Source: Panonychus citri
Taxonomy: Eukaryota > Arthropoda > Arachnida > Trombidiformes > Tetranychidae
Assembly (NCBI RefSeq): GCF_014898815.1
Contig: NW_026515542.1
Location: forward strand, 186,001 to 250,000
Reading direction: 5' to 3'
Length of the DNA stretch: 64,000 bases
Every line of letters begins with the position of its first letter. Position 1 is the first letter of the stretch. Of this stretch, positions 25,201 through 36,637 are shown in pieces. The notes below the pieces were generated by a model that saw only the letters and a program-made list of their open reading frames with translations, was not told where the DNA came from and made no database searches. Made by a program: the position numbers and the translations under genes.

Positions 25201-26248
25201 GATGATATTGATGGATGACCTGGTAATGATGATGTCCCTGTTGATGACCCGGTAGTTGGACCACCTAGTACACTTTGTGCCGGGGAGGTTGAATCACAGA
25301 CCATTATGCTTGGGGGTCCGCTTTTGTTACCATTTTCTTTATCTTTTTTGGATGAGCTTCGACGAACTAATCTTTTCTCTTTGGATGATGTTCGTCTCAT
25401 TACTCCTCCACCGGACCCTGAGTTTTTACCATTTGATTTAATGGTTGACGTTGATGAAGAAAGTGGATTTGGATTAAGAGGTGATGATAGGGCTGACGAT
25501 GAACTTGGAGGTAGTTCAGTTTCACCAGGATTAAGAAACCATTCAGAACGAGTTTTCATTCTTTGGGTTTGACGTTCGTGTACAATTGGAAGAAATGATA
25601 AAGATTTTGTACTTTCCGCATAACGATTAACCTGTCGAAGTTGCTCTAAGTTTAAGCTGTCATCTTCGTGCTAGAAGAGAGAAAAAGATGAGAGAAAAAA
25701 AAATAATGAGAAAAGGATGGAATAAGAATAAGAGAAAAAGGAGAAAAACAAAAACGAAAACATGATTAGTCTGCAAGCGATTTAGCAAAACTAATGATAA
25801 GAAATTTCAATTTTTCGATCAACATTAACATTATTGTATATCAATCATCATTATCATCATTGAGATAATATTAATTAATTATCTATTTCCTCTCTCTCTC
25901 TTTCTCTCTATTAACTTTTCAACAATAGGTCCAGTTGTTGCTGGTGTAGTTGGATCAACGATGCCACGATATTGTTTATTTGGTGATACCGTTAACACTG
26001 CTTCCCGAATGGAGTCCAATGGAGAGGCGTTGAAAATTCATATTAGTCCACATTGTCGGGATCATTTGACAAAATTAGGCGGATATTTAATTGAGGAAAG
26101 AGGTTATGTCAAGCTCAAAGGGAAAGGTGAAATATTAACCTACTGGCTAGTCGGTCATATTGACGGGATTCAAGCTCGTCGTGATGTTTCTGGAAGTCAA
26201 AATGAATACAGCAGTCAACCTACAGGATTATTTGCTGAATTAACATGA
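16228..26248 (+). CDS. Gyc76C: Receptor guanylyl cyclase (Gyc76C-like), 1215 aa
   Basis: Exons 16228-19555 and 25929-26248 join in phase 1 through the cyclase motif IHTG-PVVAGVVG. It is a membrane receptor that makes cGMP from GTP. In order: signal peptide MRTINKLFTINLTLSLLLVL; a Ser-rich linker; a ligand-binding region with paired cysteines (EDSCDVEATIAASLKIPMIS, ARTYPPDTQV, FACCEDKQTCC); a membrane span near residues 600-622; a kinase-homology domain in which the catalytic HRD reads HGN at about 780, so it is a pseudokinase; a coiled coil (EELVEERTEQLAEEKKK); and a catalytic domain (FFSDIVGF, VETIGDAYMVVSGLP, GDTVNTASRMES). The frame is open back to an ATG at 15688, but the added 180 residues are Gln/Ser/Asn-rich and would bury the signal peptide, so I prefer 16228. 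Gyc76C assignment rests on the extracellular motifs and is less sure than the class. Confidence 0.93.
16432..16590 (+). repeat. TCA/TCT serine-codon repeat in cyclase exon 1
   Basis: Interrupted TCA/TCG/TCT runs encode a poly-Ser linker after the signal peptide. Most of it is missing from the inverted copy at 3531-4580. Confidence 0.85.
19556..25928 (+). other. 6.4 kb cyclase intron carrying one antisense RhoGAP exon
   Basis: The donor is CACAG|GTAAC and the acceptor CAATAG|GT. Apart from the minus-strand RhoGAP last exon (25140-25670) the intron shows only AT-rich DNA, ATC/GAT trinucleotide runs and purine tracts. Reading through the donor adds about 50 codons and stops at 19704, which would cut off the cyclase domain. 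Confidence 0.75.
22181..22216. repeat. (GAT)n/(ATC)n perfect palindrome
   Basis: About six GAT units are followed at once by about six ATC units, making a perfect inverted repeat with no spacer, able to fold as a hairpin or cruciform. It lies inside the cyclase intron. Confidence 0.9.
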
Positions 26249-27646
26249 GAAAGAAACAAAAAAAAAGAAAATTTGACCAATCAACAATCAATGATGACAA
26301 ATTTATATAAAGATAAACAAAAAATGATAATTATATTGAGAGAAAAAAACAAATAACTGATTAAATGTTCTGTAAAAACAATTACTCTCAGAATCAGAGT
26401 AATCATTTTTCATTTGATTGTATCAAGAAAACATGTACAATTATCATGAATGCTTCCCTTTTCTCACTCTAAAATTATTGATTGTCATTTGAATAGCTGA
26501 TGATTTGAACTGATGGAGGTGTTGATGATGATGATGATTACGAGACTAGGATGGGAAAAAAGAGTTAACAAAATTGAGTTAAGTAGATTACTATGAAAGA
26601 GTAGGATATCTAAATAGTGTAAATATTAAAAAGAATTAGATAAACAAATAGTGACAACAATTTATCTAAATTAATGATCATGATCTGTTTCTAGTGTGTA
26701 TCTTAATGGTAAAACATTAAAACATGGGAGTTTTAATGGCGATCCCTTAGAAAGTGTAAAAAAGCAAACGCCCTGGTGATCATTTTATTTCTTCTCCAGA
26801 ATCATCATCATTTTCAGCACCTTTTTCTTGCTGACTCTCTCTCTCTCTCTCCCTCCTTCTTACTTTTCTTGAGACTCATCATCTTTTTTCTTCCTCTTCC
26901 TTCTTATCTTCTCATCTATGGTGTAGCTATACATTTAAATATCTCTGCAATTGAGAAACGTTCAAATTTTAAATAGTTCCCTGATAATGTATGAAAGAGA
27001 AACACACCAAGATTAGATTGTTAAGAAAAGTTGGAAATAGTTGAAAACGAGGTTTACTAGAAAAAGACTGAGAGGAGGATGAGAGAGTAGGAAAATATTT
27101 TGATAATCATGATGATAATAACCATCAGTGATTAACCAGAAAGAGAAGCTATGAACAACTTTCAATAAAGGTCAGTTTCGTTCAAATTGGAAAATTTGGA
27201 AAGAAAACAAATTAATGAGGAAGAAGCCAGAGCAGAGAGAGAGAGAGATGGTGATGATGAGAGGAGATTCAGAAGGATGAATCAAGGTGCGACTCAGAAC
27301 AATAGAGGCTAAGCGGGGCGTTGAATATGAATAAAAATGGCTAAATAGAACGGGCTGATAAATAAAAAGGCTCATCAGTCATTTTAAGAGGGCGATTAGA
27401 GAGAATATAACAAAAAATGTAACATCCTATTCCAATTGAGTGAAAATCTACCTTTGTTTTCATCATAATCTCTACTGCCACGTGGTTGGGATAATCTAGG
27501 ATAAATATCAGATCATCATTTCTATTGGATATTTTTAGCAAACTAAATTTTCATGTGGATGAGCTGATGAAAAGATAGATTATGATCTACTTGAGCCGGT
27601 TTACTACACACCGTTAATGAATGAAGTATCTAAATGGAAAGAGAGG

Positions 27647-27684
<38 letters not shown>

Positions 27685-28056
27685 TAATATGAATGAGATA
27701 CTGTACTAATTAGTGATTTTGTGTGTGTATGTGTGTGAAACGATTGATTAATTAAACTGATTTCAAACCATGAAGACAAGTTTATTTGTTTAGTTTCGCT
27801 TTCTGGTGAAATCAGGAAATCGTAGTAATTTGTATCAAGGAAACTTCGTAATCAAAAAATGATATTTTCTCTATTTTGATTGTTAGTTATGTATCTTCAT
27901 CTCTCTCTCTCTTTTCAAATACACTATCCTAAAATGGGAGAGAGGAAATGAAAGCAAAGTGATATGTTGGTAAAAATGAAGATTCAGTTTGTAGAAGGAG
28001 ATGAAATGGAAAATAAGGAGAAGGAGGAGAAAATTGTCTTCTCTCTCTCTCTTAGT

Positions 28057-28105
<49 letters not shown>

Positions 28106-31100
28106 TAAAAACAACAACCTTTGATGGTTGCCAAAAAAAGGGAAGAAGATGAAGAAAAAAAGCTCTTCTCTTTATCTCGGTCACTGAATGATAACACAAA
28201 ACACTCACACACAAAAACCTAATCTAATGTTAACCAAAAAGATGTAGAAGGACATCAAAGTAATTGTTGATTAGAGCGAATTGAAGTTAATTATGAAGAA
28301 AAAAAAAGATTAACAATCGAACGAAATTCGTCCTTGTATAAATATGAAGACAATCAATTTGATCCATCAAAACACCAACCAACTTGATTAAAGTCAACAA
28401 TAAGTGATTGAGAGGAAAAGGAGAGGTGGTGATGATAATGACGATGATATGGTTTAGTTGCTGTTGTTGTTGTTGTTATTGGTAATGTTAATGTTGAAGA
28501 TTGCGAGAGATGATGAGATATATAAAATTTGTACCAGTCGTCGTTGCCTTATGAACTTGTTTTCTTGTTTTCTTCCTTACCTCTTGCATATCTTGTGATT
28601 CATGCATTAAATGTTGAGGATAGTGATGGTGATAGATGGGTGATGATGTGGTGATTATGGTTGGTGATGTTGTTGCTGTTGATGGATTTGACTTGGTTGT
28701 TTTAACCTGAAATCATTGGTGTTGATTGTTGAGTGTTATCAACATCATTTAGATGACCAGGTAAAAATGCAAAATGAAGGGGAAAAAATGAAAGAAAAGG
28801 TCAGTAATGTTTGAAATATAAGTGATATATAAATAAGGATGACGAGATTGGTATTGAGGAGGAAGATACGATGAATATGATAAGGATGATGATGAAGCTT
28901 ATGATCACTTGAAAATGATAATATTTTGTTGCTTCTTTTTTATATTAATGGCTAATGATAGTTGTGTTAATGCCTCTAATCATTGATAAGTTATCACTTG
29001 ATTATCATAGTTGTAATTGATGTTTATGTTTTTTATTAACACTACTAATACTTTAATCGGAATTATAAGTTGCTATTAAATATCTTATATATATCAATGA
29101 TTACAAGATTAATGCAATTTATAGTTGCTTTTGTTTTTTGCTTCTTTTTGTTGGTATTTAGAAAAGAAATACAAAATATACTTTAAATAACCAATACTTC
29201 AATTAATCCAATTCTCAACATATATGTCATAATATTAAAAATTTAATGATCAACCAACTATTTGAATATATACATTATGTATATATTGTAATGAAAAAAA
29301 TAATAATAATAAATCAATCACTTAATTTGGTAATAGTATTAAATTACAACTATTATTATTCAAATCATCAGTAATATCATTTTGTGATGTGAGATCGTAG
29401 ATGATAAGTTTGTTTTTCTCAATGAAAATTAAAAATTTAAACAAGAAAAACAAAGTTAACCTGAAATAATCATTTATCTACAGAGTGACATGCAATTATA
29501 ATCGTTACTTTAATTGCAAGCTAAGATTGTTTTTCTATTGCATAAGAGAGAGAGAGAGAGAGAGAGAGTCAATCTGTATGCTGTTACTGTTGTAAGATTG
29601 TTGTTGGTTAATTTAATCGATGATTTAAGAGTAAGAGTGAGAATTGCAAAGTAATTGCAATTTGGAAATTAAACTACATGATGATGATTAGGATGACGGA
29701 GGAGAAACAACAAGAAAAAAACAACAAGCAGGTAAAGAGAAACACAAAGTAAAGGTAAACAACAAAAGGTAAGGTTAATTATGAATACCTTGAAAAAATT
29801 TTCCTCCAGTGACATGCTTAAACGAGCATAAACATCATCAGCAAGAATTGCTCCTTTGTCAACAGCTTTACAAGCAGATGATGAAACCTCGGATGAGGAT
29901 GAAGGACAGAGAGTAGGTGTACTTTGACATTCTTCACAGGAAGATATTGCTAAGAAAGAGGAAGATGAGATGATAAAAGGTTAGAGATTAGTATCTTTAA
30001 TGTGTAGATTTAAAGTATTAGGAGATGATGCAAAGTGTTTGAATTAAAAAAAAAAAGTTAAAGGGTTTGGTCAATCCAATGTTAATTTAGTTAAGTGTAA
30101 GTCAATGAATGCAATTAAGATTTTTATATAAACAACTTTCAACTGGTAACAACTATTGTCACAAATTATTATATTCAATTTAAATGAATAATTGAGATGG
30201 ATGATAAATCTTATTTGTATGATAGATTAATAGTAATTTGTTTTAATAAATTAATGATTTTAAGACAAAGAGATTGTGATAAAATCAACTTCAATTTCAA
30301 ATTAAATTCATTACACAATTTATTCATCATGATTTAATTGTGTGTGTGTGTGTGTGCTCAGTTCATCATCTTCATCCTTCATACCTGTTCAAGGTAAATT
30401 TGTCTTCACATTTTTAAGATAGAAGAGATTGAGAAAGAGAAGAAGATGAAGATGAAGATGAAGATGATGATTCTTCGTTTGATGAACTGCAAAAAAGTGG
30501 CAACTGTTGGTTTCCATCAACAAAATACTGAGGCGGATTTCTGAAAATACTTGGCTTTAAGAGGGTTAATGGCTAATTTTGTTGGCTCAGGTTGGGTTAT
30601 TATCATCAGGATGGGCATTACGTGGCAAGAAGATAGAGAAAGAGAGAGAGAGAGAGCAATAGAAAGAGAAGATAAGATGAAAAGAAAGAGTTAAACAGAG
30701 CGTGTTGTTGGTAACTAAGGTCCCTTTTCTATTGAATTTTTCATCATCTTTCTTTATTTTATCTACTTTTACATTGCTCCCTTCATCTTTTCTCTCTCTC
30801 TCTCTCCCTCATTTCTTTCACTGATTTGATCGATGATGATAATGGAAAGAAGAAAAGGAAAAATGGCTTTTTTGTTGCTCATTTTTTGGGCCTTATCCGT
30901 TGCTATTCAAAGCACTAGAAGCACCATCATTATGATCATGGTATTGTTCATGAAAATGATGTTCTTCAAACTAAATTAACAATTGGAGTGGAACGGGAGA
31001 GTTGAATTAACCAGTAATTGCGATAAAGTAGTTTTTCTTTTCATAATACTCACGAGTTACAAATGAATCTGGAGGGTATTTAAAGGCGAAAATCCAATTT

Positions 31101-31494
31101 TCTTCAACTTTCAATACTCGTCCACTAATTCTTGCATAATACTCATAATTTTCACGACCAAAGAGATTAGAGACACCGAAATTGTCAATCAGGAATTTCA
31201 TTACATTAGTAGCAATCTAAAAGTGAGAGATAAATGATAAGGAAGAGAAATTTAAATTGATCAGTAAATTGAATTGTAATACAATCATGATTATGGTGAT
31301 AAAAAAAAACAACAATATATTAAAACGTTTAGGAGGAAAAATAAATAAAAAAACCATTGAATTATTATCATGATCAATAAAAATATTGACGATTCTACCA
31401 GCTGAGTGACAAGATAGCGGAAGAGGAAAAGGGAGAGAGAAAAAGTTTTAAAAATGATGAGGCTAATGGAATCAACAACAATCATGATTGTTAT

Positions 31495-31533
<39 letters not shown>

Positions 31534-34151
31534 GATGAAGATAAATACTGATTACGATTAACTGATGAATAAAAAGACTAACAATAAAGGTTGATGGTGA
31601 GTTGAGATACACATCAATTGTCAGAATCATGGTGAGAATCAGCATCAAGAGGGAATCCGTTCATCATAATTGTCCATAATTTAAAATCTACTAAGCTACT
31701 ACTTAATTGGTGAATAGCCTTTGCCATTTAAATTACAATTAAAACGGTGAAAGAGTTAAATTGTAATCATAAAATACAAACTAAATTTCCATTTAACTGA
31801 TATTTAATGTACAATTGTTTCAGATTATATCCTGGAGTGAGGTGAAGATGAGCTACAAAAACCAGATAAGGTTATTATCACAGGGAGAGACAACTTATTA
31901 GAATGATTAAGAACTGTTGTGAAATCGATAAATGACCTTAAATGTAGCGGTCAGTCCAGGTAACACAATCAATATGTTAAAATGATAAAGGCCGGTAAAC
32001 CCGTTCATTATAATTACTATTATGATGATTGTCTAATTGACAGAAAGGAAAAGTGGAAACTTGTTTTGTTGGCCTATGGCCTCATAAGTGATTGGACATG
32101 TAGCTTAACTAATCAATTTGGAAAACTAATCTTCTCGTTAATCATTTTCATCATTTCTTCTTTTTTCTCTTCCTTCTCTCAGAGGAGTTAAAGATGATTA
32201 GAAAAAAATGATGAAGATGATGAAAGTGAAGAGAGATTGGTTACTGTTTCACAATCAGATATAAAAGGATTGTTAGGCCAATCAGCTACCACAGTTTAGA
32301 TAAATAGACAAGTAGTGAAACAAATACAGAAAACGATTGATATTGATTCTCAATCTTTATCAACTATAATAATATAAGTTTTTGATTGGTACCAAAAAAA
32401 AACAACGATTTCAATTGTAGTGACTAATAATCAACAATTAATCATGAATCTTAAAGTGTTGATCGTGTTAATGATAACGTGTATAGTGATGTGTTTGGGA
32501 CGTGATTCATATGAATCGCCGACAACTTATTACAACAGGAAAAGTTCACGACGATCGGGTATTTATGGAGGTGGTAAAACAACAGCAAGAGATAGAGGGA
32601 CAAGGTACATGGGCAGTTATCCAGGTGAAAGTGGTGGATATGGAGTACGAGGAGGTTATGGTGGAAGTGGAAGTGGATCATCTTATGGGGTAGGTAAAAC
32701 CTTTGCTACAGGATATGGTGGTTTTGATACTCCATCTTTAAATGGTGTTGGAGTTAGTAGCTACAATCCTGGTTACATTGGTGGTGGTGGTGTTGGAAGA
32801 GGTAGAGGTAAGACTAGTGGTCGAGGAAGAGGTGGCAATAAGGGTGCAAGTGGAGGTGTTGGTACTGCTGGTCGAAAGTATCCACCAGTTATACAAAGAA
32901 AAACACCAACATCGGGAAAAGGAATCAGTACTACAGTTCAACGAAAAATGGGCTACAGGCAAAGAAACTATTGAAACTAATTTGATCTAAAAATTAAAAG
33001 TTCTAACTAAATTATTATCATCATATTGGAGACACTAAATAACAATCATGTAAACAGTAGGCTATTTTTTCTCCCTCTCTCTCTCTCCTTACTCACTCTA
33101 AACGTTGAATGTACCTTTATAATATTTATACACCTTGTAACAAAAAAGTAAACAATATAAGTGAAAGAAAAAAAAGGTGGATGATCAACAGAAAAAACTA
33201 ATACATTCTAATGATTCCATTATTTACATTTTTCTAAAACATATATAAATTTTTTTTCTCTATCATTTCATCCTATTCTTTTTTTTTCTGTAATTATCAT
33301 CAACTTAATATCAGAAAAGAACATAAATTATCAAAAGTTTTTCATCATTGAGAGAGGGGAAAAAAAGAAGGAGAAAAGAGGAGTATTGGGAGAAACTCAA
33401 ACATTTGAACAAAGATAATAAAGGAACAAGAACAATAACTCTCAATGGTAAAGGATAAAGAGAAAGAATGATAAATTTAGAATAGAATAGTTTTTGTTTT
33501 CTTTTACCTTGTATCGACGAACATCTTCCATTTTAGCGATTTTACATCCATCGGAGCTACAACTGTGAAGGAAAGAGGGAGCAACGGAAACTCCTAAAGC
33601 TTCACTTGTCATCCCTGTTTTGGCTTTGGAACTTGTACTGGCTATCGCTCTGAATGTTCCAAAAAGAAGAACCAATAGATGCTGATTAACTGGAGGTAGA
33701 GATGATATTAGTCGGTGAATCTCTTCTCTTATCCATTCTGTGTCTTCTTTTTCAATTATCTCGAAAAGTCGAGATTCAGCTTCATGTCCGAAAATACCAT
33801 CAGGAAGTTTTCGTAGGAATTTTTTTAAAACAGATGCAATAGTATAAACACTAAAATTGTCAATATTAACTAAACGTCCTGTTTGAAGGAAATGGATCAA
33901 CTTTTTCATATTAGCTTGATGACCTGGTGCTCTGAAGACATCTTTCTTATAAGGACCTTCTTTGTTCAATTTTAATATGAGTATTAATAAAGGTCCTGGA
34001 ATATCATCATGGATACAGCACACTTCATCTAAAGGTACTCCAAATTTTACTCTGAAAAGAGAACAATAAGAAAATAGAGAAGAAAAATTTTAGAAATTAA
34101 ATGAGAAGAAGAAAAAAGAGTAAAATAAACGATAGAAGGACAGATATAGAG

Positions 34152-34202
<51 letters not shown>

Positions 34203-34407
34203 GATGATAGAAGAAAAAAACGACAGAAAAAGGAAAAGAATTCTTTCTTCAAAAAGAAAGAGAGAAAGAAAGAAAAAATAAGAGAGAGATAGAGAGAGGG
34301 AAAAGGATAAATAAAGTATAGAGAGAATAGAATAAAATTTAAATAAATTAAACTTACCTTTCAATGTAATAATTATGATTGCATAAAGGTAAAATTCTAC
34401 TCAACAT
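25140..34407 (-). CDS. RhoGAP domain protein (ARHGAP20/TAGAP-like), 524 aa, six exons
   Basis: Minus-strand exons are 34358-34407, 33508-34051, 31054-31216, 29789-29949, 28581-28706 and 25140-25670; all junctions are GT-AG and phases agree, giving 525 codons. The product should stimulate GTP hydrolysis by a Rho-family GTPase. The RhoGAP domain starts almost at the N-terminus: KFGVPLDEVCCIHDDIPGPL, then the arginine-finger segment KKDVFRAPGHQ, the conserved IASVLKKFLRKLP helix, VNQHLLVLLFGTF and MTSEALGVSVAPSFL. Exon 3 completes the domain (IATNVMKFLIDNFG). The last three exons encode a Ser/Pro/Thr- and His-rich tail with a basic Ser-Lys cluster (MRRTSSKEKRLVRRSSSKK), probably disordered and phosphorylated. 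Upstream coding exons may be missing. Its last exon lies in the cyclase intron, and the last cyclase exon lies in its fifth intron. Confidence 0.85.
27651..27681. repeat. (GA)n microsatellite
   Basis: About 15 GA units in a RhoGAP intron. Confidence 0.9.
28059..28102. repeat. (CT)n microsatellite
   Basis: About 21 CT units in a RhoGAP intron. Confidence 0.95.
29545..29568. repeat. (GA)n microsatellite
   Basis: About 12 GA units in a RhoGAP intron. Confidence 0.9.
31498..31529. repeat. (GA)n microsatellite
   Basis: About 16 GA units in the RhoGAP intron that also holds the glycine-rich gene. Confidence 0.9.
32260..32267 (+). promoter_or_regulatory. TATA box of the glycine-rich protein gene
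   Basis: TATAAAAG about 180 bp upstream of the ATG at 32444, followed by a CCAATCAG element at 32278-32285. It supports independent transcription of the nested gene. Confidence 0.55.
32444..32974 (+). CDS. Glycine-rich secreted protein nested in a RhoGAP intron (176 aa)
   Basis: Single-exon frame from the ATG at 32444. Residues 1-19 (MNLKVLIVLMITCIVMCLG) are a signal peptide. The mature part is rich in Gly, Tyr, Ser and Arg, with GYGG/GSGSG-type stretches and a GRGRGK-type basic segment. There are no cysteines after the signal peptide. Such composition is usual for extracellular structural proteins (cuticle, silk, eggshell or adhesive), but no family could be assigned. It lies on the + strand between RhoGAP exons 2 and 3, with its own TATA box, so it is probably transcribed against its host. 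The other two frames across it are also open by composition, but only this one has a signal peptide. Confidence 0.8.
   Translation: MNLKVLIVLMITCIVMCLGRDSYESPTTYYNRKSSRRSGIYGGGKTTARDRGTRYMGSYPGESGGYGVRGGYGGSGSGSSYGVGKTFATGYGGFDTPSLNGVGVSSYNPGYIGGGGVGRGRGKTSGRGRGGNKGASGGVGTAGRKYPPVIQRKTPTSGKGISTTVQRKMGYRQRNY
34148..34198. repeat. (GA)n microsatellite, longest in the window
   Basis: About 25 GA units in the first RhoGAP intron, within a wider purine-rich tract at 34090-34330. Confidence 0.95.
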
Positions 34408-35352
34408 GGTTGATGCACTGATGATAGAACAAAACTATCAACACTTTAATCAAAGAGAATTGTCAGAATAAGAAGTTTAGAATATAATAAAAAATAAAAA
34501 AAAGGAACAATATTTAAACTCGGCAAAGAAAAGCCCCAAATGAGTCACTAGAATTGGAAATCACTTCGATTGTTTCGTTTTTCTCTTCTAATTCAATTGT
34601 TGTTTCTTAAACTCTATCCTATGGTAACCATACTAATTAAATATAAAAAAACAAACAATTACAAGTAAAGATTAATTAGTCCATCAACACATGGAATATT
34701 TTGGATTAATTTGATTTTAATTCAAAAGAATTGAATTGAAGAAAAATGAATCAAGAAAGAAAAACAAAAACATCTCACTCTGGGCGAGTCCCGATATCGA
34801 ATCCCAATCCCATCGATTATCTTTTCCATCGAATTCAACGCCATCTAGTGGGAAGAATAATTTAAATTCTATTCTCTTTTTTGTTCTCTAACATTTGATT
34901 TCTTTTTGTATCTGAATTTAATTCTACTTTAATTAAATTGATTAACTTTCTGTTGTTTAGATAATTACGAATGATAAATTTAGTGATTGGAAAAGAGTCT
35001 TAATTGTCAAGTGAATTTATTTTATTTAGAAGACGAAAAAGAAAAAATTTCTCAAAGAATTTACTATTCGTTATTAGTAGAAAGTCCCTTTTGATTTTTC
35101 TCATTTTTCTCATTTTTGTTGACTAATTGTGTCTAAATTTTTGTAATCTCATTTGTGTTAATTGTTTTTGTCACAATTTTGATTTTGGATTAATTGTCAT
35201 TCCGGTTAATTAAGGTAAGAGATTTTTTAACTGTTTTCCATCATTTGGTTAGTTTACTTGTTGTTGGCATTTTTGTTCTCATTTTGTTTCCTGTTTTGTA
35301 AGATTTTGATTCTCAATTAGATTTTCATTGTTGTTACTTTGCAGATTTTATT
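34408..35352. other. Divergent promoter region between RhoGAP and PSMB5
   Basis: No coding exon seen. It holds the CTCF-like motif at 34838-34852 and a probable 5' UTR intron of the proteasome gene at 35215-35344 (AAG|GTAAGA to TTTGCAG). Confidence 0.55.
34838..34852 (-). promoter_or_regulatory. CTCF-like motif
   Basis: On the minus strand CCCACTAGATGGCGT matches the CTCF core and shares eleven consecutive bases (CACTAGATGGC plus G) with the site at 12576-12590, in the opposite orientation. It sits between the RhoGAP start and the proteasome gene. Motif match only. Confidence 0.5.
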
Positions 35353-36341
35353 ATGGCTTTACAAGAGTTACTTCATTTAGAAAGAAATCCAACTTTTGGT
35401 CGAACTAATCTTGGTGATGATGATTCAATTAAAGATGATATTGAAGAAATTACTGGTAAGGAATTGGTCCAATTACCTATTGCTCCATTTACCATGAACA
35501 AAAATGTTCAAATACGAGATGGTGTTTCTGGAAGACAGATTAACATTCACATGGAAAAAGGTACAACCACCCTTTCCTTCAAGTATCAAGGTGGAATTGT
35601 CATCGCTGTTGATTCTAGGGCTACTGGTGGAAATTTCATCTTCTCTGGAACAGTTAAGAAAATTATTGAAATAAACAAATATCTTCTCGGAACAATGGCT
35701 GGTGGTGCTGCTGATTGTTCATATTGGCATCGTGCTCTTACTGTTAGATGTCGTATGTATGAGCTTCGTAACAAGGAAAGGATTTCAGTAGCTGCGAGTA
35801 AAATATTATCCAATATTCTTTACAATTATAAAGGGTAAGAAAATGATAAATGTCAATGTTTTCCTTGCATTCTATTAGATTTGACAATAACAATTTTCAT
35901 TTGTCTCCTTTAGAATGGGTCTCTCAATGGGAACCATGATCATCGGTTGGGATAAGAAAGGACCTGGTTTATATTATGTTGATGATTCTGGATTAAGATA
36001 CTCTGGTGACACTTTCGCTGCTGGATCTGGTTCACCTTATGCTATTGGTGTCATTGATACTCATTGGAAACACGATTTAACCGATGAGGAAGCCTATGAA
36101 TTAGGACGGCGAGCAATTTATCAAGCCACTTATCGTGATAATGCCTCTGGTGGAGTTGTTAGAGGTGAGATAATTAACTCAAAATTTATTTATCAATTGT
36201 CTCTAAATCAATTACTAATTTTTTCCACTATTATTTTGTCTCCTTAAAGTTTATTCAATGAAACCAAATGGATGGGTAAAGATTACCGAAGAGGATTGTA
36301 AGGATTTACACTATAGATATGCTGATGAGAAGATGATTTAA
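35353..36341 (+). CDS. PSMB5: 20S proteasome subunit beta type-5 (274 aa)
   Basis: Exons 35353-35834, 35914-36164 and 36250-36341 join in frame to 275 codons. The product is the chymotrypsin-like catalytic beta5 subunit of the 20S core, made as a precursor that cleaves itself after Gly70 to expose Thr71 (EKGTTTLSFKYQGG). Other hallmarks are VAVDSRATGG-like IAVDSRATGGNF, the GTMAGGAADCSYW block and the DDSGLRYSGDTFAAGSGSPY block. The 70-residue propeptide is normal for the family. The gene faces the RhoGAP gene head to head and YIPF6 tail to tail. A 5' UTR intron just before the ATG is likely. Confidence 0.95.
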
Positions 36342-36637
36342 AAACAATGATTACAATTAAATCACCAATGTTTTCTAACCAGATTAAAGATGATAATGAG
36401 TATCTTTATCAAATTTACACATTACAGAAAATGGAGTTAATTTTGTTTCTTCAAATATAATAAGACAAAATTGTCTTGTTTTATTGGGGGTTTACATTTA
36501 CAACCTTGTTTTTTTTGTTTAGTTTTTGATGAAAAGGAACTTGTTTTTTCTTATAAATAATTGAGAATTTGTATACGAATTTATAACTGTTTTTGTGGAA
36601 TTGTTTTTTTCTCTTTACTCTCCATGAAAATTTATCC

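Larger units (their letters stand above)
26249..28580. other. RhoGAP intron / cyclase 3' flank, no further gene
   Basis: Contains the presumed cyclase 3' UTR and several GA/CT microsatellites; no additional coding exon was seen. Confidence 0.5.

Noticed and set aside
32502..32990. Overlapping long frames across the glycine-rich gene
   Set aside because: GGT-rich codons leave all frames open; only the frame starting at 32444 has a signal peptide and sensible composition.
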